From Melghirimyces thermohalophilus (GTDB lineage Bacteria > Bacillota > Bacilli > Thermoactinomycetales > DSM-45169): 64,000 bases of DNA. The stretch is from positions 124,001 to 188,000 of the forward strand of contig NZ_FMZA01000002.1 of NCBI RefSeq assembly GCF_900102685.1. Direction: 5' to 3'. Positions within the stretch are counted from its first letter, which is position 1. Each line of letters opens with the position of its first letter. The notes below the pieces were generated by a model, which was not told where the DNA came from, did not search any database, and saw only the letters and a program-made list of their open reading frames with translations. Positions 54,990-61,761 of the stretch are shown here, piece after piece. A program made the translations under genes and the position numbers.

Positions 54990-55045
54990 CACAAAAAAAG
55001 ACTAACTTATCTCCTTAGAGGTATTGAAAGTTAGTCTTTTTTGTG
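54990..55045 (+). terminator. Terminator of tnpA
   Basis: CACAAAAAAAGACTAACTT ... AAGTTAGTCTTTTTTGTG, a long stem with a T-run, directly inside the right inverted repeat. Confidence 0.9.
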
Positions 55046-55054
55046 ATTTTCATC

Positions 55055-55093
55055 CTTAGCGGGGAAAATCCGCGTTTTGACGGCGGGACCCCC
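55055..55093. repeat. Right terminal inverted repeat of the transposon
   Basis: 39 bases, reverse complement of the left repeat apart from tip differences (GGGGGTCCC versus GGGGTTCC). Followed by the duplicated TTATT. Confidence 0.95.
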
Positions 55094-55098
55094 TTATT
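55094..55098. repeat. Target-site duplication, right
   Basis: TTATT, identical to 47394-47398. Confidence 0.92.
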
Positions 55099-55141
55099 GG
55101 ACACGCGCAAAACCCAGGCATCGCCCTTAAATGCTATCGGT

Positions 55142-55576
55142 TTATGCCTGTTTGGGGGTACAACAAGCGCTGCCGGCTTCCGGAATGGTCGGTGACTGTC
55201 CGAATGAATCGGCATCTTCCTTCACGAAGAAGACTTCCCACCGGTGGCCATCGGGGCTGGTTACCCAGATTTTGTCCTGTCGGGCATAGCAACAGGTGGT
55301 ATCCATTTCGTCGAAGGAGGCCAACCCTGCATTTTTTAATCGCTCCTTGGCGGCAATCACCGCCTCCGTCGATCCGACTTGGATACCCAAGTGGTTGATT
55401 CCACCTGCGATTTCGCCTCCCTCATTCAAGGTGAAGTTCAGAGCCGGTTCATCCAGGTCAAACTTCGCATAGCCGGGGCGTACCTTCGCCGGCTCCTCTC
55501 CGAACAGGTAACGGTAAAACTCGATCGAGGCGTCCAACTCCTTTACGTTGATGGCGACATGGGGTTTCAATACCAT
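55142..55576 (-). CDS. arsI: ArsI/CadI-family glyoxalase-fold metalloenzyme
   Basis: A 144-residue vicinal-oxygen-chelate protein. It begins LKPHVAINVKELDASIEFYRYLFG, the standard ArsI/CadI start with the metal-binding His; INHLGIQVGS carries the second His, and DTTCCYARQDKIWVTSPDGHRWEVFFV the vicinal cysteines and Glu. ArsI enzymes cleave the carbon-arsenic bond of trivalent organoarsenicals. A Cys pair near the C terminus (GSACCTPKQA) is an added feature of the family. GAGGAGAGG lies about 7 bases before the ATG at 55576. The transposon separates it from arsR2 downstream. Confidence 0.9.
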   Translation of the reverse strand: MVLKPHVAINVKELDASIEFYRYLFGEEPAKVRPGYAKFDLDEPALNFTLNEGGEIAGGINHLGIQVGSTEAVIAAKERLKNAGLASFDEMDTTCCYARQDKIWVTSPDGHRWEVFFVKEDADSFGQSPTIPEAGSACCTPKQA

Positions 55577-55603
55577 TTTCCATCCTCTCCTCACTAAAAG
55601 GGG

Positions 55604-55807
55604 TTATTCACAGCAAAGCGGCGCTGAGCAACAGGATAACCGTTGTTTTACATGCTGGGGTTCGCGTTTATCGAAGTTGTTCCAGATGGACCGGAGGGAT
55701 TGGATCCAGCTGTGCCGTTTCCGATGGAGACGGTTAATCTCCCGGAACTGGTTCTTAATCTCTTCATGACGGATACGGGCCAACTCTGTTTCGTATCCGT
55801 TGAACAT
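55604..55807 (-). CDS. Small Cys-tailed protein at the head of the arsI unit
   Basis: A 67-residue basic helical protein (FNGYETELARIRHEEIKNQFREINRLHRKRHSWIQSLRSIW) ending in the cysteine-rich tail LSCCSAPLCCE. GAGGTG lies about 8 bases before the ATG at 55807. It starts immediately downstream of three ArsR-type operator repeats and is followed by arsI after 27 bases, so it probably belongs to the arsenic regulon. The CC-x4-CC tail could bind arsenite; no family is recognised. Confidence 0.65.
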   Translation of the reverse strand: MFNGYETELARIRHEEIKNQFREINRLHRKRHSWIQSLRSIWNNFDKREPQHVKQRLSCCSAPLCCE

Positions 55808-55822
55808 GACGATGCACCTCAA

Positions 55823-55838
55823 ATCAATTTTCGTTGAT
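55823..55838. promoter_or_regulatory. ArsR-type operator repeat 1
   Basis: ATCAATTTTCGTTGAT: half sites ATCAA / TTGAT with a 6-base spacer. Confidence 0.65.
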
Positions 55839-55848
55839 ACGATAATGA

Positions 55849-55864
55849 ATCAATAATATTTGAT
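55849..55864. promoter_or_regulatory. ArsR-type operator repeat 2
   Basis: ATCAATAATATTTGAT, half sites ATCAA / TTGAT (6-base spacer) in an AT-rich promoter region. Confidence 0.65.
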
Positions 55865-55874
55865 GTGTCAATCC

Positions 55875-55898
55875 ATAAATCAAAAAAAGTTGATTTAT
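55875..55898. promoter_or_regulatory. ArsR-type operator repeat 3
   Basis: Perfect 9-base half sites ATAAATCAA / TTGATTTAT separated by 6 bases. The three repeats are spaced 26 bases apart (start to start), close to two and a half helical turns each. The rest of 55900-56260 holds no gene that I can support. Confidence 0.7.
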
Positions 55899-56106
55899 TT
55901 TGTGGCGAGGAGATTTTTCGCTTGGTACCGAATGTGTTTTTGGAAACGGAACTTCGACTTTTTTGATGTTTTTTCCCCCCAACAGACTAGCGTTTTGATG
56001 CCAAAGATGAGGCAAAAGTACCGACTCTGATATTTGTCGGAACTTTCTTCCGGTATAAAAACCGCTCTCATAAAAGAGGACGATGTCAATTCCATATATT
56101 GGGCCA

Positions 56107-56140
56107 ATTGCGGATTTCGTAGCGTTGCTGGTTCTACCCC
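56107..56140. repeat. Right copy of the perfect 34-base inverted repeat
   Basis: Reverse complement of 44763-44796; starts ATTGCGGATTTCG and ends TTCTACCCC. Confidence 0.85.
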
Positions 56141-56265
56141 GTATAAAGCCCCATCTATTTTGCAAGGGGGCTTATTGTTGCTTCGTCTAATTATAATCAG
56201 TTATAATAGTTATAACGTTTAAAACGGATGAATCATATCAATACTGGAAGGAGTGAATACGAAAA

Positions 56266-56535
56266 GTGGGTGTAACGATGGACAAACAGAGAACATTTCG
56301 CAAGGTGGGGCGTATGGGGAACAGTCCCGGTATAAGTCTTCCGCCGGAATATCTGGATAAAATCAATATTAAACGTGGCGACGAATGTGAAGTCATTATC
56401 GACGAGCAGCGAAACGAAATTCGTATTCGCCCGGTGCAACCGATTCCGGAGGGGCTTAGCCCTCAATTCATGAAGGCACTCGACGAGACACATCAACAGT
56501 ATCAAAAAGCAATCCGCAATCTGCGTGACAGGTAA
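56266..56535 (+). CDS. AbrB/MazE-type antitoxin of a Doc toxin pair
   Basis: An 89-residue protein. Its N-terminal swapped-hairpin fold reads RTFRKVGRMGNSPGISLPPEYLDKINIKRGDECEVIIDEQRNEIRIRP, the AbrB/SpoVT-type DNA-binding pattern of MazE-like antitoxins. A helical tail (LSPQFMKALDETHQQYQKAIRNLRD) would bind the toxin, as Phd does in Phd-Doc. The GTG at 56266 follows GGAAGGAG by 12 bases; the ATG at 56278 is the alternative. AT-rich repeats of TTATAA at 56190-56218 upstream are possible autoregulatory sites. The toxin gene follows after 4 bases. Confidence 0.85.
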   Translation: MGVTMDKQRTFRKVGRMGNSPGISLPPEYLDKINIKRGDECEVIIDEQRNEIRIRPVQPIPEGLSPQFMKALDETHQQYQKAIRNLRDR

Positions 56536-56539
56536 GCCT

Positions 56540-56971
56540 ATGGTATTTTTAACGTTGGAGGAAATTGTCGCCACGCATTTTCTTACCATGCAACGTTTTG
56601 ATGACGAATCGGAAGCGGGGATACAGTTTCCTGATCGTCTAGAAGCGATCGTTCACCGCCCGATGGCAGAATCATTCGGATATGAAGTCCACCCAACTCT
56701 GTGGCGGAAAGCAGCAGCGCTGACCCAGTCGTTAGTGCAAGACCATCCCTTCCACAATGGAAACAAGCGAACAGCCTTAGCGGCACTTGGTACTTTTCTG
56801 AGACTCAATGGCTATCTCCTAACATTAACCAATCGAGACGCAGAAGAACTGATGGTGGCTATAGCAACAGACGATCGCTATAAGGGAGATAATGGCCTTA
56901 CACTACTGTCACAAGAAATTGAACAGGTAACGATTGATCGAGAAAAGTACGAAAAAGACGACGAGGGGTAG
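56540..56971 (+). CDS. Doc-family (Fic fold) death-on-curing toxin
   Basis: A 143-residue Fic-fold protein. The active-site motif is HPFHNGNKRTALAAL (HPFxxGNKRTA), the Doc version of the Fic motif; Doc kinases phosphorylate elongation factor Tu and stop translation. The N-terminal FLTLEEIVATHFLTMQRFDDESEAGI fits the family. The ATG at 56540 lies 4 bases after the antitoxin stop, so the pair is coupled. Such a module at the edge of a resistance island can stabilise it. Confidence 0.92.
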   Translation: MVFLTLEEIVATHFLTMQRFDDESEAGIQFPDRLEAIVHRPMAESFGYEVHPTLWRKAAALTQSLVQDHPFHNGNKRTALAALGTFLRLNGYLLTLTNRDAEELMVAIATDDRYKGDNGLTLLSQEIEQVTIDREKYEKDDEG

Positions 56972-56991
56972 GCCTCCCCTCAATGTTCCTG

Positions 56992-57028
56992 TCAGCCCCA
57001 GAATTTCGCTTTCTGAGGCTGATTTATT
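56992..57028 (+). terminator. First terminator after the toxin gene
   Basis: TCAGCCCCAG / CTGAGGCTGA, one mismatch, followed by TTTATTTT. Confidence 0.75.
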
Positions 57029-57033
57029 TTCTC

Positions 57034-57063
57034 CCGAGGGGTTAGGGTTTCCCTCGGTTTTTA
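57034..57063 (+). terminator. Second terminator after the toxin gene
   Basis: CCGAGGG / CCCTCGG with a 10-base loop and a T-run; in tandem with the first. Confidence 0.8.
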
Positions 57064-57179
57064 ATTTTTGAGTCATTATGATTATAGAGGGGGTATCCCG
57101 GGGATTACAGCAGCTATTTTACTACGGTGAAACAAGATTTTCCTTTAAAATGAAAGCTGGTGGATAGGGGGAAGCCGAG

Positions 57180-57578
57180 TTGTTTACGGAAAGAGATGCT
57201 ATTAAATTACGGATGGAACAGATCGTTCAGGAACGGCAGGCACTCCAATTAGAATATAAGCAGCTCCTTGAGCGGCTTCGTGAGTTGGATTTTCAGGCAG
57301 ATGAACAGGAAAACCGGAAAGTGGTAAGCGAAATTGAGGCATCCAAAGACCGAGAAATCCAGAAGCGAGCTAAACGGACGAATGTGAAAGGCGTCGTCAT
57401 GCCGGCCATCGTTAACATTTTGCGTGAGAGTGGAAAGCCCTTGAAACCAAAAGAAATCAGTCAAAGGCTCACCGAAAAAGGTATCCGACACAACGCCATC
57501 CACCCGATCTTGAATCGGCTTCGTCAGGAGCGCTCCGACGTGGTCCAGGTTAAATGGGGATATTGGGGATTGGAATGA
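57180..57578 (+). CDS. Coiled-coil protein with C-terminal winged-helix-like domain
   Basis: A 132-residue protein. Residues 1-70 are a charged coiled coil (IKLRMEQIVQERQALQLEYKQLLERLRELD). Residues 75-132 (VMPAIVNILRESGKPLKPKEISQRLTEKGI..HPILNRLRQERSDVVQVKWGYWGLE) look like a winged helix of the HARE/HTH type that would sense or bind DNA. The TTG start has a GGGGGAAG motif about 5 bases upstream. Function unknown; it stands alone. Confidence 0.65.
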   Translation: MFTERDAIKLRMEQIVQERQALQLEYKQLLERLRELDFQADEQENRKVVSEIEASKDREIQKRAKRTNVKGVVMPAIVNILRESGKPLKPKEISQRLTEKGIRHNAIHPILNRLRQERSDVVQVKWGYWGLE

Positions 57579-57679
57579 CAGATGCCGGCGTACTTTGGAG
57601 AATCGATAAGGGGGATCAGCAAGAAAACCGGATTCAACTCATCCGTTCGAGCTTGACACAATCCACTTGAGTCAAACTA

Positions 57680-57716
57680 AGAGGGCAAGGGGGTTAAATC
57701 CCTTGCCCTCTTTCTA
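57680..57716 (+). terminator. Strong terminator
   Basis: AGAGGGCAAGGG / CCCTTGCCCTCT, a perfect 12-base-pair stem with TTTCT tail, about 100 bases after the coiled-coil gene. Confidence 0.88.
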
Positions 57717-57790
57717 TTCCTCCAATCACTTGATCAGACAAGACATCAAACCGAAATTCTCTTGCGAATGATTAAAAGGAGGTGCAATTT

Positions 57791-58060
57791 ATGACATGGA
57801 ATGCAATTGTTACCTTAGCAACACAAGTCGGAGCTTTGTTAGGGATTGCGGGATTTCTGATTTCAATCTATTCTGTAAGGCTTTCCAAGAAACGGTTTGA
57901 CATCCAACAGAGGGTGGAGCAAGACCGGCTTGATAGCAAAAAGAAAGCGGATCTTCGTATTGGCTTGACCAAGGTTCCAAGTAGTAGCCGTAAGAAAGCG
58001 TTCAAGGATGTTCTTTTGATTGAAAACCATGGGCAGGCACTAGCTCGAAACATTCTTTGA
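57791..58060 (+). pseudogene. Truncated membrane-anchored protein gene
   Basis: The ATG at 57791 has a perfect AAAGGAGGTG 6 bases upstream. The 89-residue product has one membrane helix (VTLATQVGALLGIAGFLISIYSV), a basic coiled coil, then a beta segment FKDVLLIENHGQALARNI that ends at once in a stop. ENxGxALARNI is normally the start of a longer domain in these anchor proteins, so the gene seems cut off exactly where the convergent CHRD gene begins (stop codons adjacent at 58060/58061). It might still be translated. Confidence 0.6.
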
Positions 58061-58480
58061 TCAACAGCGGCGACGGCGGCGACGGCGAATTTGCCCTCGG
58101 ATCTCCCCATCCGGATTTTGTTCCGTATGTGCGTTAACGTAGGTATTTCCCCTTCTCATTTGCCGAACCAGAACGGCGAGGGTTCGCCCCTGAAGCGGTC
58201 CCACCAAGTCGTTGGCCCGGATCGTTCCCCTCACCACTCCCCGATCGACACTGATTCCCGGGGTGGTCAAACCGAACAGAAATGCGACCACTGGACCATT
58301 GACACCGCGCGCTCCCAAGTGGATGTGGGCTTGGGTGAATCTCCGGATGTTGTTTACTCTGAGTACATAAGAAAGCCGCCGTCCATTGCGACTCAATACA
58401 AAATTGGCCGTCCCGCTAGCATTGGTGCGGACGGGGGGAACTTCCTCCGAACCTCTCAACACCGCACGAAATCTACGCAT
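58061..58480 (-). CDS. CHRD-domain protein with arginine-rich tail
   Basis: A 139-residue protein that is almost entirely one CHRD (chordin-like) domain: AVLRGSEEVPPVRTNASGTANFVLSRNGRRLSYVLRVNNI..AHIHLGARGVNGPVVAFLF and the ending AHTEQNPDGEIRGQI. CHRD proteins are usually exported, but no signal peptide is visible here. The tail RRRRRRRRC is unusual. AAGGAGG lies about 11 bases before the ATG. Function unknown; the fold is thought to bind metals or ligands. Confidence 0.85.
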   Translation of the reverse strand: MRRFRAVLRGSEEVPPVRTNASGTANFVLSRNGRRLSYVLRVNNIRRFTQAHIHLGARGVNGPVVAFLFGLTTPGISVDRGVVRGTIRANDLVGPLQGRTLAVLVRQMRRGNTYVNAHTEQNPDGEIRGQIRRRRRRRC

Positions 58481-58756
58481 CTTTTTTTATCCTCCTTCTT
58501 TTCGCGTTATTGTAAGGTACGACCGAAAAGAAGGGATGGAAACAGCGGTCGTGGATGGCGCAACAAATTGGCTAAGCCGCCTCGTCGAAACCCGTGATGC
58601 CCGACAAGCACCCTAACCATCCCTTTCTCTGAGATGCTCCTTCTACCCCTATTAACACGCTAAAATCGATTATTGTAATTGCGTGATATAGAAAAGATGG
58701 GTTCTGCGCCAGTACAAATGGCGCTTATTTATTTTGATTAACTTTACCGAATATGC

Positions 58757-58843
58757 ATTCTGTAAAGTAAACAGCCCAAAAAGGCTGTTTTTTCTTTACA
58801 GAATACGATAAAATCAAGGGAGTTTCAGCTTTACAGAATACGA
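58757..58843. repeat. 15-base repeats and hairpin upstream of a tyrosine recombinase gene
   Basis: CTTTACAGAATACGA occurs at 58794-58808 and 58829-58843 (35 bases apart). Its first 11 bases occur inverted at 58757-58767, forming with the first copy a long stem that also contains AAACAGCC / GGCTGTTT; a degenerate copy starts at 58742. The other bases of the gene-free stretch 58481-58920 show nothing else I can support. Confidence 0.8.
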
Positions 58844-58920
58844 AGAAGGGTAGATAGCGGCATGAACAGCTGAAACGAAAACCAAAATTTCATTCCAAAA
58901 TGGGGGAGGGGAGAGGTTCG

Positions 58921-59811
58921 ATGTACATACAACCCTTTCAGACCTGGCTGCAGGAAAAGGGCAGAGGGGCACTCACACAACAGGAATACCTTCGGACCGT
59001 GCGAGTACTCGCACGCTGGTGGGAAGCGAGTACCGGGAAACCCTTTGATCCCGACCAAGTGACTGCCCGGGATCTCCACGATTGGATCAGCCAAATGAAA
59101 ACAGTGGAGCACTTGGCCCCGTCGACAATCAACAAACGGATTGCCGCGATAAAAACCTATTGGAGTTTTCTGACCGAGGCCGGTCACTCCACTCTAAACC
59201 CCACCGATCTCGTCCGGATCCGACGGGCTTCTTCCTTGTGGCAGACACCGCGGTGGTTAACGCGGCCACAACAGGCCCGGTTTCTGCACCTGGTAAGAAA
59301 AGAAACGAACCCATGGAAGCGAACCCGCAACCTGGCCATGGTTCAGTTGATGCTGCAGGCCGGTCTCCGGATTTCTGAAGTGGTCGACCTGGATGCGGAG
59401 GACGTCGATCTGGAACGCGGCACTTTGGTGGTTCGATCGGGGAAAGGCGGAAAGTACCGGGTGGCACTGATGAATCCCGACCTCAAACGGGCAATGGAAG
59501 AATGGGGGAAGATGAGAGGGGAGACCGATTCTCCTGCGTGGCTGTTATCTGAGCGGGGGAAGGAGCGGATGACCCGCCAAGGGATGCATTATTTAATTCG
59601 CAAGTTTCTTGATCAGCTGGGGTTGGCGGACTATTCAGCGCATTCCCTTCGCCACTCCTTTTGCCGAAACCTGATCGATGCCGGCCAACCCCTGCAAGTG
59701 GTGGCGCAATTGGCAGGGCATGAAATCTTGGAGACAACCCGTAGATACATTACCCCAAGTGAGCATGATTTACGAAAAGCAGTGGACAGCATTTCGGAGT
59801 CCAAGGAATAA
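58921..59811 (+). CDS. Tyrosine-type recombinase (XerC/D-like)
   Basis: A 296-residue integrase-fold recombinase: SAM-like N domain (YIQPFQTWLQEKGRGALTQQEYLRTVRVLARWWE..), and a catalytic domain with Arg in QAGLRISEVVDLDAEDVDL, Lys in GKGGKYRVAL, HSLRHSFCRNL, GHEILETTRRYI with the nucleophilic Tyr. GAGAGG lies 5 bases before the ATG at 58921. It is not the chromosomal XerC/D by context; the 15-base repeats just upstream are likely its sites or operators. GC-rich, unlike the TnpI gene. Confidence 0.88.
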   Translation: MYIQPFQTWLQEKGRGALTQQEYLRTVRVLARWWEASTGKPFDPDQVTARDLHDWISQMKTVEHLAPSTINKRIAAIKTYWSFLTEAGHSTLNPTDLVRIRRASSLWQTPRWLTRPQQARFLHLVRKETNPWKRTRNLAMVQLMLQAGLRISEVVDLDAEDVDLERGTLVVRSGKGGKYRVALMNPDLKRAMEEWGKMRGETDSPAWLLSERGKERMTRQGMHYLIRKFLDQLGLADYSAHSLRHSFCRNLIDAGQPLQVVAQLAGHEILETTRRYITPSEHDLRKAVDSISESKE

Positions 59812-59841
59812 AAAGTAAATCCTTGTTCACACATAACAGCC

Positions 59842-59859
59842 CTAGAATCTACATTCTAG
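59842..59859. promoter_or_regulatory. Palindrome upstream of the two-component operon
   Basis: CTAGAAT / ATTCTAG with a 4-base spacer; flanked by AGC / GCT. Could be a response-regulator site or a weak terminator for the recombinase gene. Confidence 0.35.
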
Positions 59860-59910
59860 AGCTCTTGTTGTAGGATAAGGAATGAGAATCTTTTCATGTG
59901 AGTGATACCT

Positions 59911-60600
59911 ATGAAAACCATCCTGATTGTTGATGACGAACAAAAGATTCGTGAAGTACTCTCCTCGTACCTTGTCCATGCTGGATATCGTACTCTGGAA
60001 GCAGGAACAGGAAAAGAAGCGCTTGATATCCATCGCAAAGAAGCGGTGGATTTCATCATTTTGGACCTGATGCTTCCGGACTATTCTGGAGAAGAGGTTT
60101 GCAGAGAAATTCGTCGACAATCCGCTGTACCCATCCTGATGTTGACCGCGAAGGTGGAAGAACGACATCGACTAGAGGGGCTTTCCATCGGAGCAGACGA
60201 TTACGTCATCAAGCCCTTCAGCCCCCGTGAAATTGTCGCCCGCGTTCAAGCTATCCTGCGCCGTTCCGCCAATGATTTACTTGCCGAGCGAATTTCCTAT
60301 AACGATGGAGACCTGGTTGTGGATACCCGAACAAAGACCGTCTGTAAGGCAGGTCAACCGGTCCACCTAACCCCTATCGAGTACCGGCTCATTCAGATCC
60401 TCGCTCGCAACCCGGGCCGGCCTTTCTCGCGGGGAGAGCTGGTAGAAAAACTGTTTGGATTGGATTATTCCGGGGATGAACGGACAATCGACCAACATAT
60501 AAAAAACTTGCGGAACAAAGTGGAAACCGACCCTAAAAAACCGACGTATCTCCAAACCGTGTTTGGTGTTGGATACCGGTTCGAGGGGGGGAGATCATGA
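59911..60600 (+). CDS. OmpR/PhoB-family response regulator
   Basis: A 229-residue regulator. The receiver domain has the acidic pair in ILIVDDEQKI, the phosphorylated Asp in FIILDLMLPDYSGEE, and the conserved Lys in DYVIKPFSPREI. The C-terminal winged-helix domain reads LTPIEYRLIQILARNPGRPFSRGELVEKLFG..DERTIDQHIKNLRNKVETDP. The start at 59911 gives the normal family N terminus. It overlaps the kinase gene by four bases. Downstream genes suggest a metal-stress signal. Confidence 0.95.
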   Translation: MKTILIVDDEQKIREVLSSYLVHAGYRTLEAGTGKEALDIHRKEAVDFIILDLMLPDYSGEEVCREIRRQSAVPILMLTAKVEERHRLEGLSIGADDYVIKPFSPREIVARVQAILRRSANDLLAERISYNDGDLVVDTRTKTVCKAGQPVHLTPIEYRLIQILARNPGRPFSRGELVEKLFGLDYSGDERTIDQHIKNLRNKVETDPKKPTYLQTVFGVGYRFEGGRS

Positions 60601-61718
60601 ACCGCAAACTTCAGTTCCGGCTGACGGCGGCATTCATTGGGGTAGCGACCGGTGTCGTCCTGGTGGCTACCATCATCTTCATTTTGGAAACCCACTACCA
60701 CTTTTCCATGTATCAGCATCAATTCCCAGACTCGGGTTCGGTGCGGGGACTCAATTATCATTTTGAGCAAGCGCTGATCCAGTCTACATTGTGGACCGCA
60801 TTGGGAGCGGTGGTGTTAGCGATCGTCCTCAGTTGGTTGGTGGCACGTCGAATCACCTCTCCCCTGGTCATCATGAGGAAGAGCGCCGAGGCAATCACCG
60901 AAGGGAATCTTCAAACCCGAGTGCCCGTACATGGACAGGACGAGTTGGCTGAATTAGGACAAGCCATGAATCACCTGACCGAGCAATTGGAACGCCAGGA
61001 ACACCTTCGCCGGCAAATGACCTCCGATGTGGCTCATGAACTAAGGACGCCCCTGGCTACACTGAAAAGCCACATGGAGGCCTTCGAAGACGGAATCTGG
61101 CAACCCACACCCGAGCGCCTCCGTGCAGTCACTGATGAGATCGACCGTCTAATTGGACTAGTGGGGGACATGCAGCAGTTGACCTTGCTCGAATCACCGG
61201 AGTTCGTACTGGAACAAAGGGAGGAAGACCTCTCTGACATCGTGGAACAGACGCTTGTCAATATGCGCACTTCCTTTGATCGAAAAGGCGTTACGTTGAA
61301 ATCGGAGAACGCCGGTCCGGTTCATGCATTCGTGGATCGCCGGCGGATGGCCCAAGTGCTGGTTAACCTACTCTCTAATGCCCTTAAATTCACTCCACAA
61401 GGTGGGGTGGTTACGGTGCGAACCAAGCGGCAGGGGCCAGAGGCGATCCTGACCGTCCAAGATACCGGGAAAGGGATCCCCCGGGAAGAACTCCAACGGG
61501 TTTTTGAGCGATTTTATCGGGTGGACCATTCGCGTAACCGGCAATCCGGTGAAAGCGGGATCGGCCTTACCATTGCAAAAAAGCTGGTGGAATCCCACGG
61601 AGGGACTATCCGGATTGAAAGCGAACCCGGAACAGGGACCACTATCCATGTCCGCGTTCCAAGTGAACACAGTAATTTGCGGCCACCCAAAAATTCTTCA
61701 TCATTTTCTCATAAGTGA
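60597..61718 (+). CDS. Sensor histidine kinase with HAMP domain
   Basis: A 373-residue membrane kinase: two membrane helices (about 10-30 and 62-84) around a short external loop of roughly 30 residues that contains several His residues (ETHYHFSMYQHQF), a HAMP domain (VARRITSPLVIMRKSAEAITEGNLQTRVPV), the dimerisation domain with the phosphorylated His in DVAHELRTPLATLKSHME, and an ATPase domain (LLSNALKFTPQGG, DTGKGIPREEL, GIGLTIAKKLVESHGG). It phosphorylates the regulator encoded just upstream. The small His-rich loop could bind a metal, but this is inference. Confidence 0.95.
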   Translation: MNRKLQFRLTAAFIGVATGVVLVATIIFILETHYHFSMYQHQFPDSGSVRGLNYHFEQALIQSTLWTALGAVVLAIVLSWLVARRITSPLVIMRKSAEAITEGNLQTRVPVHGQDELAELGQAMNHLTEQLERQEHLRRQMTSDVAHELRTPLATLKSHMEAFEDGIWQPTPERLRAVTDEIDRLIGLVGDMQQLTLLESPEFVLEQREEDLSDIVEQTLVNMRTSFDRKGVTLKSENAGPVHAFVDRRRMAQVLVNLLSNALKFTPQGGVVTVRTKRQGPEAILTVQDTGKGIPREELQRVFERFYRVDHSRNRQSGESGIGLTIAKKLVESHGGTIRIESEPGTGTTIHVRVPSEHSNLRPPKNSSSFSHK

Positions 61719-61761
61719 CGGATACCATAGTCCTATCACGGATAGGAGAGAGGTATTTGTC

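Larger units (their letters stand above)
47399..55093. mobile_element. Complete Tn3-family transposon (Tn4430 type) carrying cadC-cadA
   Basis: A 7,695-base element. The ends are 38/39-base terminal inverted repeats sharing the inner 31 bases (CCGTCAAAACGCGGATTTTC and beyond), flanked by a TTATT duplication. Contents from left to right: a frameshifted PaaK-like gene, cadA and cadC (minus strand), a resolution site, a tyrosine recombinase like TnpI, and the Tn3-family transposase TnpA (plus strand). The base composition is clearly more AT-rich than the host. All parts needed for transposition and cointegrate resolution seem intact. It is inserted between arsI and arsR2. Confidence 0.95.

Noticed and set aside
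55824-56165. 113-residue minus-strand frame between the ars operators and the antitoxin
   Set aside because: It runs through the operator repeats and the 34-base repeat, has no ribosome site and shows no protein-like pattern.
56992-57716. CRISPR-like or tandem repeat array among the hairpins
   Set aside because: The hairpins are unrelated terminators with different stems; no regularly spaced repeats were found here or elsewhere in the window.
58091-58616. Plus-strand frames opposite the CHRD gene
   Set aside because: They are antisense shadows of the CHRD gene, which has a clear domain and ribosome site.
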